Source: Archivesica marissinica (Eukaryota; Mollusca; Bivalvia; Venerida; Vesicomyidae). Taken from it: DNA of 64,000 bases. How positions within the stretch are numbered: the first letter of the stretch is position 1; each line of letters opens with the position of its first letter. A model generated the notes under the pieces. That model ran no database searches. It saw only the letters and a list, made by a program, of their open reading frames with translations, and was not told where the DNA came from. The stretch spans positions 67,258,400 through 67,322,399 of the forward strand of contig CM026387.1 of assembly GCA_014843695.1 (NCBI GenBank), in the 5' to 3' direction. The translations under genes were made by a program, and so were the position numbers. Positions 32,580 through 43,304 of this stretch are shown here, one piece after another.

Positions 32580-33530
32580 AGAGCTACTTCTCTATCCAGC
32601 ATGGTAAATGAAATTTATCGAGCAGATGAAAGGATTTAACAAAGAATGTTTGGAGTAAATCTATGAAGGGGTTGAAGAGAAAACGTTGTTTCAAGTTCTT
32701 TCTAGAATTAGCTAATCGGACAGCCTAATTCTATAACTAGCTATGTGCACTGAATAGGAACAGTTTGAGGAAATGTAAAAAGAGTTCTTCTTCACAAAAA
32801 ATACTATTCCTGCAATTACATTTCATTCATATCATAGCTAGAGGTATCACTGAATGTGATGAACTCTCCTCCAGATACAGAATACGTGCTTAGATACAGG
32901 AAAGGTGTCAGACAATGAGCTACTTTGGTAACTATAAATATATATTATACAGAGAAATGACATGTGCTGATGTCGTCTTGACGAGGTGAACAATTGATGG
33001 TAGTTATATGAAAATGAAAACGACATGGCTGAAACATTCGCTCTGCATATCGTGTCACAAATGTTAACCATATTGTACATTTGTAAATTCTTTAAGCAGT
33101 TGAAGAGATATGGACCAAACATGAAATATAGCCACTTGATCTCCAAGTGTGACCGGATCAACGTGTTTGGAACATGGGTTCTGCACGTTGCCTCGATGAG
33201 GTGAACATTTGTTACAAGTTTAATCATAAATCCTTAAAAAATATTAACTGAAAGAATTATCATGAAAGATAGTCATTTGAACATTTACAATGCCTGTGAA
33301 TGGTAAATTGTGAGAGAAAAAATGAAATCTGCAAAAATACTGGAAAAAAGAGGATCGATCCAACCTAAAAAGTCTGAAAATATCTTTTCTGAATAGCTTA
33401 GACCAAATCTGACAATATTTATTCACATTTTACTTAGTTTTCATACTTGCAAAGTAGGGTATCCAGGCTAGAACATTCATGCATCTCATTTTTATCTGTC
33501 TATAATCACATAAAATATACATGATAAAGT
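32580..33530. other. Intron sequence with faint dispersed-repeat similarity
   Basis: No exon recognised. The stretch at about 33020-33060 (GGCTGAAACATTCGCTCTGC) resembles 51680-51700 (TGCTGAAACATTCACTCTGC), so an old dispersed repeat is present. Confidence 0.4.
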
Positions 33531-33534
33531 TTAA

Positions 33535-33772
33535 ACTTTATTTTACAACGATTGCAAAGCAAGTTTCAACAACTTATATTAATCACTCTCGTTGGCGCAG
33601 ATGAAAGCGTAAATGTGGTCATTCGTGTGGGAGGAAACCGGAGTACCCGGATTAAAACACAACTGTCAGCTTTGGCAACCACCTTACCATCTCACATACT
33701 ACTCGGTCCGAGGATCAAACCCAGGTTACATTGGTGAGAAGCGAGCAAGCTAACCACTGCGCTATTCAGACA
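33535..33772 (-). mobile_element. tRNA-derived SINE, family 4
   Basis: On the minus strand it has the head GAATAGCGCAGTGGTTAGCT (A box), GGGTTTGATCCTCGG (B box), the phrase CCGGGTACTCCGGTTTCC, and the shared tail GAAACTTGCTTTGCAATCG. Confidence 0.8.
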
Positions 33773-34017
33773 ACATAACATATGTGCAGTTTAACCCTCT
33801 ACTCCAGCTTCTTAGACCAATTCTGACAATATTAAATTCAAATATTTTGACCCAAAAATAATGAAATCCTCAAAATGCTTTACAGCAATGACTTAAGTTG
33901 CAAGTTGGTCTTTGATCATAAAACAATACGACTGAAACCATCTATCTGCACACCGTGAAATGAGCATTTGACACAAGTTTAATGAAAATCCTTGAAGGCA
34001 TTTAAAAGATCTAGACT

Positions 34018-34262
34018 TAGTGGAAGTCGTGATAGCGCAGTGGATGCGCGTTTGTTTCAGGTGCGAAAAGGTCCCGAGTTCGAGCCCCGCTGGATCCGTT
34101 ACGATTGTGCCCTTAGGCAAGGCATTTAATTTCCACGTTAATTTCTTCTTCTCTCTCCCTCGTGGCGATGGATTCCATCAGAAATCGGAATGAGGTCTCG
34201 AGAGTGATTAATATAAGTTATAAGAACTTGTTTCGCAATCGAGCTACAATAAATTTGTATAA
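34018..34262 (+). mobile_element. tRNA-derived SINE, family 1, best copy
   Basis: A box AGTCGTGATAGCGCAGTGG, B box CGAGTTCGAGCCCC, body TTAGGCAAGGCATTTAAT and GTGGCGATGGATTCCATC, and tail AAGAACTTGTTTCGCAATCG followed by CTACAATAAA. Reference copy for family 1. Confidence 0.85.
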
Positions 34263-34448
34263 ACTAAGATCTAGACTGGACAAGAAATGGACTGACACAT
34301 GGATGGTTGGACATGCATGACTTCTGTATAGTTCACATATACTTTGTATCTGGTCCTATCATGAAATGGGAATGCATGAACAATGCCTCAATATGTCAAC
34401 TATTGCTAATTATACTTATGTATGTATAAAATGTATGTTCAACGATAC

Positions 34449-34483
34449 CTTATTGACTGTAGTTCACATGGTTCATCATTAGT
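34449..34483 (-). CDS. 35-nt microexon (residues 339-350)
   Basis: Bounded by CTATTTTCAG and GTATCGTTG. It encodes TNDEPCELQSI plus two bases. It is called because exon 36516-36621 ends in phase 0 and exon 28396-28823 needs two preceding bases: 35 nt starting at phase 0 supplies exactly that. Short and without family evidence, so it rests on splice signals and phase only. Confidence 0.5.
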
Positions 34484-34644
34484 CTGAAAATAGAAATCAG
34501 AATAATTAGACTTCGGAGTGTGTATTGCTGCCATGCATTAGATGCGGTAGTCATAGTCTCATCCCGGAAAACAAGCTGAGAGAAGCCTGGGAGAAGCAAT
34601 TTAAATATGTACATTGTATTCGCAATTGCACTACAATAGTTTTA

Positions 34645-34873
34645 TACAAATTTATTTTAGCTCGATTGCGAAATAAGTTCTTGCAACTTATATTAATAGC
34701 TCTTAAGACCTCATTCCTGATGGAATCCATCGCCACGAGGGAGAGAGAAGAGGCAACATGGAATTTAAATGCCTTGCCTAAGGACACATTCGTTATGACT
34801 CCAGCGGGGCTCGAACTCCAGGCCTTTCGCACCTGAAGCAAACACGCTACATTGGCGCTATCACGACTTCCAA
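34645..34873 (-). mobile_element. tRNA-derived SINE, family 1
   Basis: Tail complement TTTTAGCTCGATTGCGAAAT at the left, B-box complement GGCTCGAACTCCAGGCC, and ATCACGACTTCCAA at the right. It lies about 380 bp from a copy in the opposite orientation. Confidence 0.8.
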
Positions 34874-35610
34874 TACACGAGATATAGAGGATATTTGTGT
34901 TTATTAGTGTACTATAGGATTTTCTTTCATCGAGTGGTTACAGAAATACATATTTCATACATATTTCGGTGATCACGAGATGAAATAAAATCCTATCTTA
35001 CACTAATGAACACAAATCTTTCTTTTATGATTTCCAATGATTTTGGTTAACATAAGAGTTGTTATCAAATTTAATTCATTTTAATTTCCCATTTCGGGAG
35101 CTTCATTTCTCTTTATTAAACAACAATCACTGCACTACCTATGTTAGTGTGAACTTCCGTAATAATAAATAGTTCTGGTATAATTTTTCAAGTTAGTTTC
35201 TGTTTGCTGCCAAAATAAAAACTACAAAGTAACAACATTCATTAGAGTATATTATGTCTTTATAATTAACTGTTCATGATTGTCAGAAAATCACTAAAAT
35301 ACAAAAGTACATCCAACGGCGGAGGAATATGAAACTAAAACAGTAACAGAGAAAATGCCATCTTTCACTGTTTCAAAGAAGTGTAAGATGGAATTTTCTT
35401 TCACTGTGAAAACTCTATCATTCATTGGAAAGGATAAAAGAAACCAACAAGAATCATTGCAACATAATGTTCATCGAAATATATCTGGTCACAAGAATAA
35501 TCTAGTATGCCACCGTAGAAATACCACATTCTACTAAACTCATCCCCACAATGCAACAATATGGTTGGAAGCTTATCTGTAAATGCTGAAAATCTTCTAA
35601 TGTCAGCCTC
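34874..35610. other. No gene recognised
   Basis: AT-rich intron sequence. A 63-codon minus frame at 35422-35613 has no acceptor or donor in register and no family motif. Confidence 0.4.
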
Positions 35611-35611
35611 C

Positions 35612-36515
35612 AATACTATGTTAGAAACTATACACTATAAATATTGGACCACTACTAACCTCACCTTCCACCACTATGTTAGGAACTATACACTATAAAT
35701 ATTGGACCACTACTAACCTCATCTTCCACCACTATGTTAGAAACTATACACTATAAATATTGGACCACTACTAACCTCATCTTCCACCACTATGTTAGGA
35801 ACTATACACTATAAATATTGGACCACTACTAACCTCATCTTCCACCACTATGTTAGGAACTATACACTATAAATATTGGACCACTACTAACCTCACCTTC
35901 CACCACTATGTTAGGAACTATACACTATAAATATTGGACCACTACTAACCTCATCTTCCACCACTATGTTAGAAACTATACACTATAAATATTGGACCAC
36001 TACTAACCTCATCTTCCACCACTATGTTAGGAACTATGCACTATAAATATTGGACCACTACTAACCTCATCTTCCACCACTATGTTAGGAACTATCAATA
36101 TTGGACCACTACTAACCTCACCTTCCACCACTATGTTAGGAACTATACACTATAAATATTGGACCACTACTAACCTCATCTTCCACCACTATGTTAGAAA
36201 CTATACACTATAAATATTGGACCACTACTAACCTCATCTTCCACCACTATGTTAGGAACTATGCACTATAAATATTGGACCACTACTAACCTCATCTTCC
36301 ACCACTATGTTAGGAACTATCAATATTGGACCACTACTAACCTCATCTTCCACCACTATGTTAGGAACTATACACTATAAATATTGGACTACTACTAACC
36401 ACATCTTCCACCACTATGTTAGAAACTATGCAATATAAATATTGAACCACTACTAACATCATCTTCCACCACTATGTTAGGAACTATACATTATAAATAT
36501 TGGATCTCTACTAAC
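35612..36515. repeat. 58-bp minisatellite built from an exon/intron junction
   Basis: About 16 monomers beginning CCACTACTAACCTCATCTTC and containing ACTATGTTAGGAACTATACA. The array ends exactly at the donor of exon 36516-36621. On the gene strand each monomer reads ...GGAAGATGAG|GTTAGTAGTGG, closely resembling the real boundary GATGGCTGAG|GTTAGTAGAGA and the first 50 bases of the intron. Exon bases before the donor (GTTCTACCATAGAGATGATG) also align with the monomer (GTTCCTAACATAGTGGTGG). Some monomers lack the ACACTATAAA part. Confidence 0.85.
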
Positions 36516-36621
36516 CTCAGCCATCATCTCTATGGTAGAACACTTCATTGAATCACTAAGTGATTTTCGATCTATCAATTCCTTGACGACATATGGTTCC
36601 TCTTTCAATTTAAACACCTTC
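36516..36621 (-). CDS. Exon of the ubiquitin-like/PARP4-tail gene (residues 303-338)
   Basis: A 106-nt exon between ATGTTCACAG and GTTAGTAG. It encodes KVFKLKEEPYVVKELIDRKS and then LSDSMKCSTIEMMAE. This is the only frame without a stop. Phase 2 in (AG|G, Arg) and phase 0 out. No family recognised; it looks like a compact helical segment. Its donor is the template of the adjacent 58-bp array. Confidence 0.65.
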
Positions 36622-37099
36622 CTGTGAACATAATGACTGGTGAATCAGTTCCTGTTAAAAGCATGAATATTCTTGTCCTTAGACTTGTTTTGTCTAAATT
36701 TTATGACTGGTTCTGGTTCATTCACCGGATATCGGTTGAAGTCAGATTTGGGATTTCAAATAAGAACTAAAATAGTTTTGATCACATAGTCATGCCGATG
36801 CCAGCCACTAATCAATTGAAATGATTAATCATCAATCGGCTTTGGAGGTGCAGCCGGAAATAGGTAACAACCTTATTGAATATAAGATTGGAATGATATT
36901 AACTACATTCAAGCAACTAGTAGATTCGATGCTTCCAACTAAATAACATCAAAAATTGACAAAGCAGTTCGGGACCAGAAGTCGAAAACTGTTTTCAAGA
37001 TGGCTGTTGTGGTGGCCATTTTGAATCAAGTCATTATTTGCTCTTTTTGATCTACCGGTACTAGTTGCTTGATGATCCATACAAAGCTTAATGAAATGT
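36622..37099. other. No gene recognised
   Basis: Intron sequence with a CAAGATGGCTGTTGTGGTGG phrase often seen in invertebrate dispersed repeats; no boundaries visible. Confidence 0.35.
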
Positions 37100-39890
37100 G
37101 ACCAAGAAGGTCCTGAGGAGAAGTCGAACAACGAGGACAGTGGAGGTCATGAGAAGAAGTCAAATAAGAGGACCAAGAAGGTCCTGAGGAGAAGTCAAAC
37201 AAGTGGACCAAGAAGGTCCTGAGGAGAAGTCAAACAAGTGGACAAAGAAGGTCCTGAGGAGAAGTCGAACAACGAGGACAGTGGAGGTCATGAGGAGAAG
37301 TCAAATAAGAGGACCAAGAAGGTCCTGAGGAGAAGTCAAACAAGTGGACCAAGAAGGTCCTGAGGAGAAGTCAAACAAGAGGAACAGGAAGGTCCTGAGG
37401 AGAAGTCAAACAAGAGGACCAAGATGGTCCTGAGGAGAAGTCAAATAAGAGGACCAAGAAGGTCCTGAGGAGAAGTCAAACAAGAGGACCAAGATGGTCC
37501 TGAGGGGAAGTCAAACAAGTAGACCAAGACGGTCCTGAGGAGAAGTCAAACAAGAGGACCAAGAAGGTCCTGAGGAGAAGTCAAACAAGTGGACCAAGAC
37601 GGTCCTGAGGAGAAGTCAAACAAGAGGACCAAGAAGGTCTTGATGAGAAGTCAAACAAGTGGAACAAGGTCATGAGAAGAAGTCAAACAAGAGGACCAAT
37701 AAGGTTCTGAGGAGAAGTCAAACAAGTGAACCAAGTAGATCACGATGAGAAGCCAAACAAGAGGACCAAGAAGGTCCTGAGGAGAAGTGAACCAAGTAGA
37801 GCATGAGCAGAAGTCAAATAAGAGGACCAAGATAGTCCTGAGGAGAAGTCAAATAAGAGGACCAAGACGGTCCTGAGGAGAAGTCAAACAAGAGGACCAA
37901 GAAGGTCATGAAGAGAAGTCAAATAAGAGGACCATGAAGCACATGAGGAGAAGTCAAACAAGAGGACCAATACGGTTCTGAGGAGAAGTCAAACAAGAGG
38001 ACCAAGAAGGTCCTGAGAAGAAGTCAAACAAGAGGACCAAGAAGGTCCTGAGGAGAAGTCAAACAAGAGGACCAAGAAGGTCCTGAAGAGAAGTCAAATA
38101 AGATGACCATGAAGCACATGAGGAGAAGTCAAACAAGAGGACCAATACGGTTCTGAGGAGAAGTCAAACAAGAGGACCAAGAAGGTCCTGAGGAGAAGTC
38201 AAATAAGAGGACCAAGACAGTCCTGAGGATAAGTCAAACAAGAGGACCAAGACGGTCCTGAGGAGAAGTCAAACAAGAGGTCCAAGAAAGTCAAGAGGAG
38301 CAGTTAAATAGGAGGAACAAGAAGGTCATGAGGAGAAGTCAAACAGGAGGAACAAGAAGGTCATGAGGAGAAGTCAAACAAGTGGACAAAGAAGGTCCTG
38401 AGGAGAAGTTGAACAATGAGCACAATGGAGGTCCTGATGAGAAGTCAAATAAGAGGACCAAGAAGGTCCTGAGGAGAAGTCAAACAAGAGGACCAAGAAG
38501 GACATGAGGAGAAGTCAAACAAGTGGACCAAGAGGGTCCTGAGGAGAAGTCAAACAAGAGGACCATGAAGGATATGAGGAGAAGTCAAATAAGAGGACCA
38601 TGAAGGACATGAGGATAAGTCAAACAAGTGGATCAAGAATGTCCTGAGGAGAAGTCAAACAAGAAGACCAATAAGGTTCTGATGAGAAGTCAAACAAGAG
38701 GACCAAGACGGTCCTGAGGAGAAGTCAAACAAGAGGTCCAAGAAGGTCAAGAGAAGCAGTTAAATAGGAGGAACAAGAAGGTCATGAGGAGAAGTCAAAC
38801 AGGAGGAACAAGAAGGTCATGAGGAGAAGTCAAATAAGTGAACCAAGAAGGTTATGAGGAGAAGTCAAACAAGTGGACCAAGACGGTCCTGAGGAGAAGT
38901 CAAATAAGAGGACCATGAAGGACATGATAAGTCATATAAGAGGATCAAGAAGGTCCTGAGGAGAAGTCAAACAACAGGACCAAGAAGGTTATGAGGAGAA
39001 GTCAAACAAGTGGACAAAGAAGGTCCTGAGGAGAAGTTGAACAATGAGGACAATGGAGGTCCTGATGAGAAGTCAAACAAGTGGACCAAGACGGTCCTGA
39101 GGAGAAGTCAAACAAGAGGACCATGAAGGACATGAGGAGAAGTCAAATAAGAGGACCATGAAGGACATGAGGATAAGTCAAACAAGTGGATCAAGAATGT
39201 CCTGAGGAGAAGTCAAACAAGAAGACCAATAAGGTTCTGATGAGAAGTCAAACAAGAGGACCAAGACGGTCCTGAGGAGAAGTCAAACAAGAGGTCCAAG
39301 AAGGTCAAGAGGAGCAGTTAAATAGGAGGAACAAGAAGGTCATAAGGAGAAGTCAAACAGGAGGAACAAGAAGGTCATGAGAAGTCAAATAAGTGGACCA
39401 AGAAGGTTATGAGGAGAAGTCAAATAAGAGGACCATGAAGGACATGAGGAGAAGTCAAATAAGAGGATCAAGAAGGTCATAAGGAGAACTCAAACAAGAG
39501 GACCAATAAGGTTCTGAGGAGAACTCAAACAAGAGCACCAAGACGGCCCTGAGGAGAAGTCAAACAAGAGGACCAAGAAGGTCCTGAGGAGAAGTCAAAC
39601 AAGAGGACAAAGAAGGTCCTGAGGAGAAGTCAAACAAGAGGACCAAGACGGCCCTGAGGAGAAGTCAAACAAGAGGACCAAGAAGGTCCTGAGGAGAAGT
39701 CAAACAAGAGGACAAAGAAGGTCCTGAGGAGAAGTCAAACAAAAGGACCAAGAAGGTCCTGAGGAGAAGTCAAACAAGAGGACAAAGTAGGTCCTGAGGA
39801 TAGGTCAAACAAGAGGAACAGGAAGGTATTCAGGAGACGTCTAACAATGAGGACCATGAAGGTCATGAGGAGAAATCAAACTAGAGGATT
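37100..39890. repeat. 35-bp minisatellite, about 80 copies
   Basis: Consensus AGGACCAAGAAGGTCCTGAG followed by GAGAAGTCAAACAAG. Frequent variants (GTGGACC, GTCATGAGG, ACGGTCCTG) form larger mixed blocks that recur, for example around 38,290-38,400 and 38,720-38,830. Confidence 0.93.
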
Positions 39891-40184
39891 ATTGATATAT
39901 TCCAGGTATAGACCTGATGGTCTTGCATTGAAGACGGAAATATGATTTTTAAAGATGGCTGTCATATAGAGGTAAGTTTGGATTTCAGCTAATTTTGATT
40001 AATTAGTTCAACCGATTATCAATAAAAAGTTTCACCAATTGGTTCGGAATTCTCAAAACATGCTTGAAACCACGGTTCCAATCAATTGATTCATGTAATT
40101 TGCACGTCTGGACCACAATTAGTGAAACTGGTATTGGGAGTCATTACAACAACAAACCGTAAGGTATCTTAGCTTGCTACTGTA
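39891..40184. other. Non-repetitive spacer
   Basis: AT-rich, no gene recognised. The TCAATTGATTC/CCAATTGGTT phrases suggest an old palindromic element but no clear ends. Confidence 0.35.
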
Positions 40185-40489
40185 TAGTACAATGTATATC
40201 ACAGACAGGACAATGTGGTATATGTACAATGTATATCACGGACAGGACAATGTGGTATATGTACAATGTATATCATGTACAGGACAATGTGGTATATGTA
40301 CAATGTATATCATGGACAGGACAATCTGGTATATGTACAATGTACATCATGAACAGGACAATGTGGTATATGTACAATGTATATCATGTACAGGACAATG
40401 TGGTATATGTACAATGTATATTATTGACAGGACAATGTGGTATATGTACAATGTATATTATGTACAGGACAATGTGGTATATGTACTAC
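40185..40489. repeat. 37-bp minisatellite, eight copies, touching a splice donor
   Basis: Monomer ACAATGTGGTATATGTACAA then TGTATATCATGGACAGG. The last unit runs into the donor of exon 40490-40803: on the gene strand the exon end CTTGTACATAG|GTAGTACATA resembles CCTGTACATAATATACATTG plus TACATATACC in the monomers, so part of the junction seems to have been drawn into the array. Confidence 0.8.
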
Positions 40490-40803
40490 CTATGTACAAG
40501 AGATGTTCCCTGAAGATCCACCTCATCATCATCACTTGCTTCAGACACCTCGCTTGTTTCTTCCTCTTCTTCACCCTCACTTGTTTCTTCCTCCTCTTCA
40601 CCCTCGCTTGTTTCTGCCTCCTCTTCATCCTCACTTGTTTCTGCCTCTTCCTCATCCTCACTTGATTCTGCATCTTCATTAAATGATTCTCCCTTACTGA
40701 TAGCCAAGTTTACAGAGCAAACTAAACGCCTCCCGACGGTCCCGGGTCCCTCATGACATGAACGTCTGGCTAGCAACATTGATGACAAACTTGAGCGTAA
40801 GTT
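40490..40803 (-). CDS. Exon: Arg-rich segment and Glu/Ser acidic repeat (residues 199-303)
   Basis: A 314-nt exon with a strong acceptor (TTGATTTCTTGTCTACTCTTAG) and donor GTAGTAC. The first third reads NLRSSLSSMLLARRSCHEGP and VGRRLVCSVNLAISKGESFN. An acidic repeat follows in about five units of the type AETSEDEEE/EETSEGEEE, then SEASDDDEVDLQGTSLVH. The repeat is imperfect at DNA level (TCCTCACTTGTTTC units), another minisatellite but in coding phase (27-bp unit). Long Glu/Ser runs are usually disordered and often CK2 targets; function unknown here. Phase 0 in, phase 2 out. Confidence 0.7.
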
Positions 40804-40964
40804 CTAAGAGTAGACAAGAAATCAAGGAAATGGAGTATTGCCACATAATAATATGTCGCTTATCTGTTAATACCAATACTGTGAAATGGATTTATATCAT
40901 AATTTTATCAGTTATAAGATGAGGGGGTGTGGGTTGAAGAAAATTAAAACCAAAAAAAACAATA

Positions 40965-41892
40965 GGGTGATGGGAGTATCAAGGGTAACGTGTCATTAAT
41001 AGTGATGGGAGTATCAAGGGTAACGTGTCATTAATAGTGATGGGGTATCAAGGGTGACGTGTCATTAATAGTGATGGGGGTATCGAGGGTAACATGTCAT
41101 TAATAGTGATGGGAGTATCAAGAGTGACGTGTCATTAATAGTGATGGGGGTATCGAGGGTAACATGTCATTAATAGTGATGGGAGTATCAAGGGTGACGT
41201 GTCATTAATAGTGATGGGGTATCAAGGGTGACGTGTCATTAATAGTGATGGGGGTATCGTGGGTGACGTGTCATTGATAGTGATGGGCTATCAAGGGTGA
41301 TGTATCATTGATAGTGATGGGGGTATCAAGGGTGAATGTGTCATTAATAGTGATGGGGTATCAAGGGTGACGGGTCATTAATAGTAATGGGGGTATCGAG
41401 GACAATGTGTCATTAATAGTAATGGTGGTAGGACAATGTGTCATTAATATCGAGTAATGGTGATGGGGTATCGTGGGTAACGTGTGACATTGATAGTGAT
41501 GGGGGTATCGAGGGGTAACGTGTCATTGATAGTGATGGGGGTATCAAGGGTGATGTGTCATTGATAGTGATGGGGTATTGAGGGTGATGTGTCATTGTCA
41601 TTAAGTGATGTGTATCGAGGGTGGAATAGTGCTGGGGGTGATCGAGGGTGACGTGTCATTAATAGTGCTGGGGGTATCGAGGGTGACATGTCATTGATAG
41701 TGATGGGGGTATCAAGGGTGACGTGTCATTGATAGTTATGGGGGTATCAAGGGTGACGTGGCATTGATAGTGATGGGAGTATCGAGGGTGACGTGTCATT
41801 AATAGTGATGGGGGTGTCGAGGGTGATGTGTCATTGATAGTGATGGGAGTATCAAGGGTAACGTGTCATTGATAGTGATGGGGGTATCAATG
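40965..41892. repeat. 34/35-bp minisatellite, about 26 copies
   Basis: Monomer AGTGATGGGGGTATCAAGGG then TGACGTGTCATTAAT, with frequent A/G, GTA and T-insertion variants. Confidence 0.92.
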
Positions 41893-43165
41893 TATCCATA
41901 CAGCAAGCACTTCCATACAGCATGCACTTCCATACAGCAAGCACGTCCATACAGCAAGCACTTCCATACAGCATGCACTTCCATACAGCAAGCACTTCCA
42001 TACAGCATGCACTTCCATACAGCAAGCACTTCCATACAGCAAGCACTTCCATACAGCATGCACTTCCATACAACATGCACTTCCATACAGCAAGCACGTC
42101 CATACAGTAAGCACTTCCATACAGAAAGCACTTCCATACAGCATGCACTTCCATACAGCAAGCACGTCCATACAGCATGCACTTCCATACAGCAAGCACT
42201 TCCATACAGCAAGCACTTCCATACAGCATGCACTTCCATACAGCAAGCACTTCCATACAGCAAGCACTTCCATACAGCATGCACTTCCATACAGACAGCA
42301 CTTCCATACAGCAAGCACTTCCATAAGGAAAGCGCCTCCATAGAGCATGCACTTCCATACAGCAAGCACTTCCATACAGAAAGCACTTCCATACAGCAAG
42401 CACCTCCATACGGAAAGCACCTCCATACAGCATGCACTTCCATACAGCATGCACTTCCATACAGCATGCACTTCCATACAGCAACCACGTCCATACAGCA
42501 AGCACGTCCATACAGCAAGCACTTCCATACAGCATGCACATCCATACAGCATGCACTTCCATACAGCAAGCACGTCCATACAGCAAGCACTTCCATACAG
42601 CATGCACTTCCATACAGCAAGCACGTCCATACAGCAAGCACTTCCATACAGCAAGCATTTCCATACAGCATGCACGTCCATACAGCAAGCACGTCCATAC
42701 AGAAAGCACTTCCATACAGCAAACACTTCCATACAGCAAGCGCATCCATACAGCAAGCACTTCTACACAGCAAGCACTTCCATACAGCAAGCACTTCCAT
42801 ACAGCAAGCACTTCCATACAGCAAGCACGTCCATACAGCAAGCACTTCCATACAGCATGCACTTCCATACAGCAAGCAATTCCATACAGCAAGCACCTCC
42901 ATACAGCAAGCACTTCCATACAGCAAGCACTTCCATACAGCATGCACTTCCATACAGCAAGCATTTCCATACAGAAAGCACTTCCATACAGCAAGCACTT
43001 CCATACGGAAAGCGCCTCCATACAGCAAGCACTTCCATATGGAAAGCGCCTCCATACAGCAAGCACATCCATATGGAAAGCACCTCAATATAGCAAGCAC
43101 TTCCATACAGCAAGCACCTCCATATGGAAAGCACATCCATATAGCAAACACTTCCATACAGCAAG
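41893..43165. repeat. 17-bp minisatellite, about 75 copies
   Basis: Monomer CCATACAGCAAGCACTT with AAG/ATG and TTC/GTC/CTC variants; degenerate at the right edge (ATATGGAAAG units). The period is not a multiple of three and lacks stops in most frames, which makes very long open frames on both strands; these are not genes. It directly abuts the 34/35-bp array. Confidence 0.94.
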
Positions 43166-43292
43166 CACATCCATACAGTGGAAGTCGTGATAGCGCTGTG
43201 GATGTGCGTTCACTTCAGGTGCGAAAGGTCTAGAGTTCGAGTCCCACTGGAACCGTTACGATTGTGCCCTTAGGCAAGGCATTTAATTATCA
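43166..43292 (+). mobile_element. SINE family 1, head half only
   Basis: GTGGAAGTCGTGATAGCGCT, B box GAGTTCGAGTCCCACTGG and GGCAAGGCATTTAATTA, then cut where the 38-bp array begins. It lies between two unrelated minisatellites. Confidence 0.75.
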
Positions 43293-43304
43293 CTACTTTC
43301 AATT

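Noticed and set aside
35422..35613. Minus-strand 63-codon frame as an extra exon
   Set aside because: No acceptor/donor pair in a compatible phase and no family motif.
37100..39890. CRISPR-like alternation of conserved and variable parts
   Set aside because: No fixed repeat with unique spacers: the whole 35-bp unit repeats, variants recur, and the genome is eukaryotic.
41799..43233. Several overlapping open frames of 250-450 codons on both strands
   Set aside because: The 17-bp array lacks stops in nearly all frames; Cys/Trp/Met- or His/Ser-rich peptides with no start context or splice signals are artefacts.
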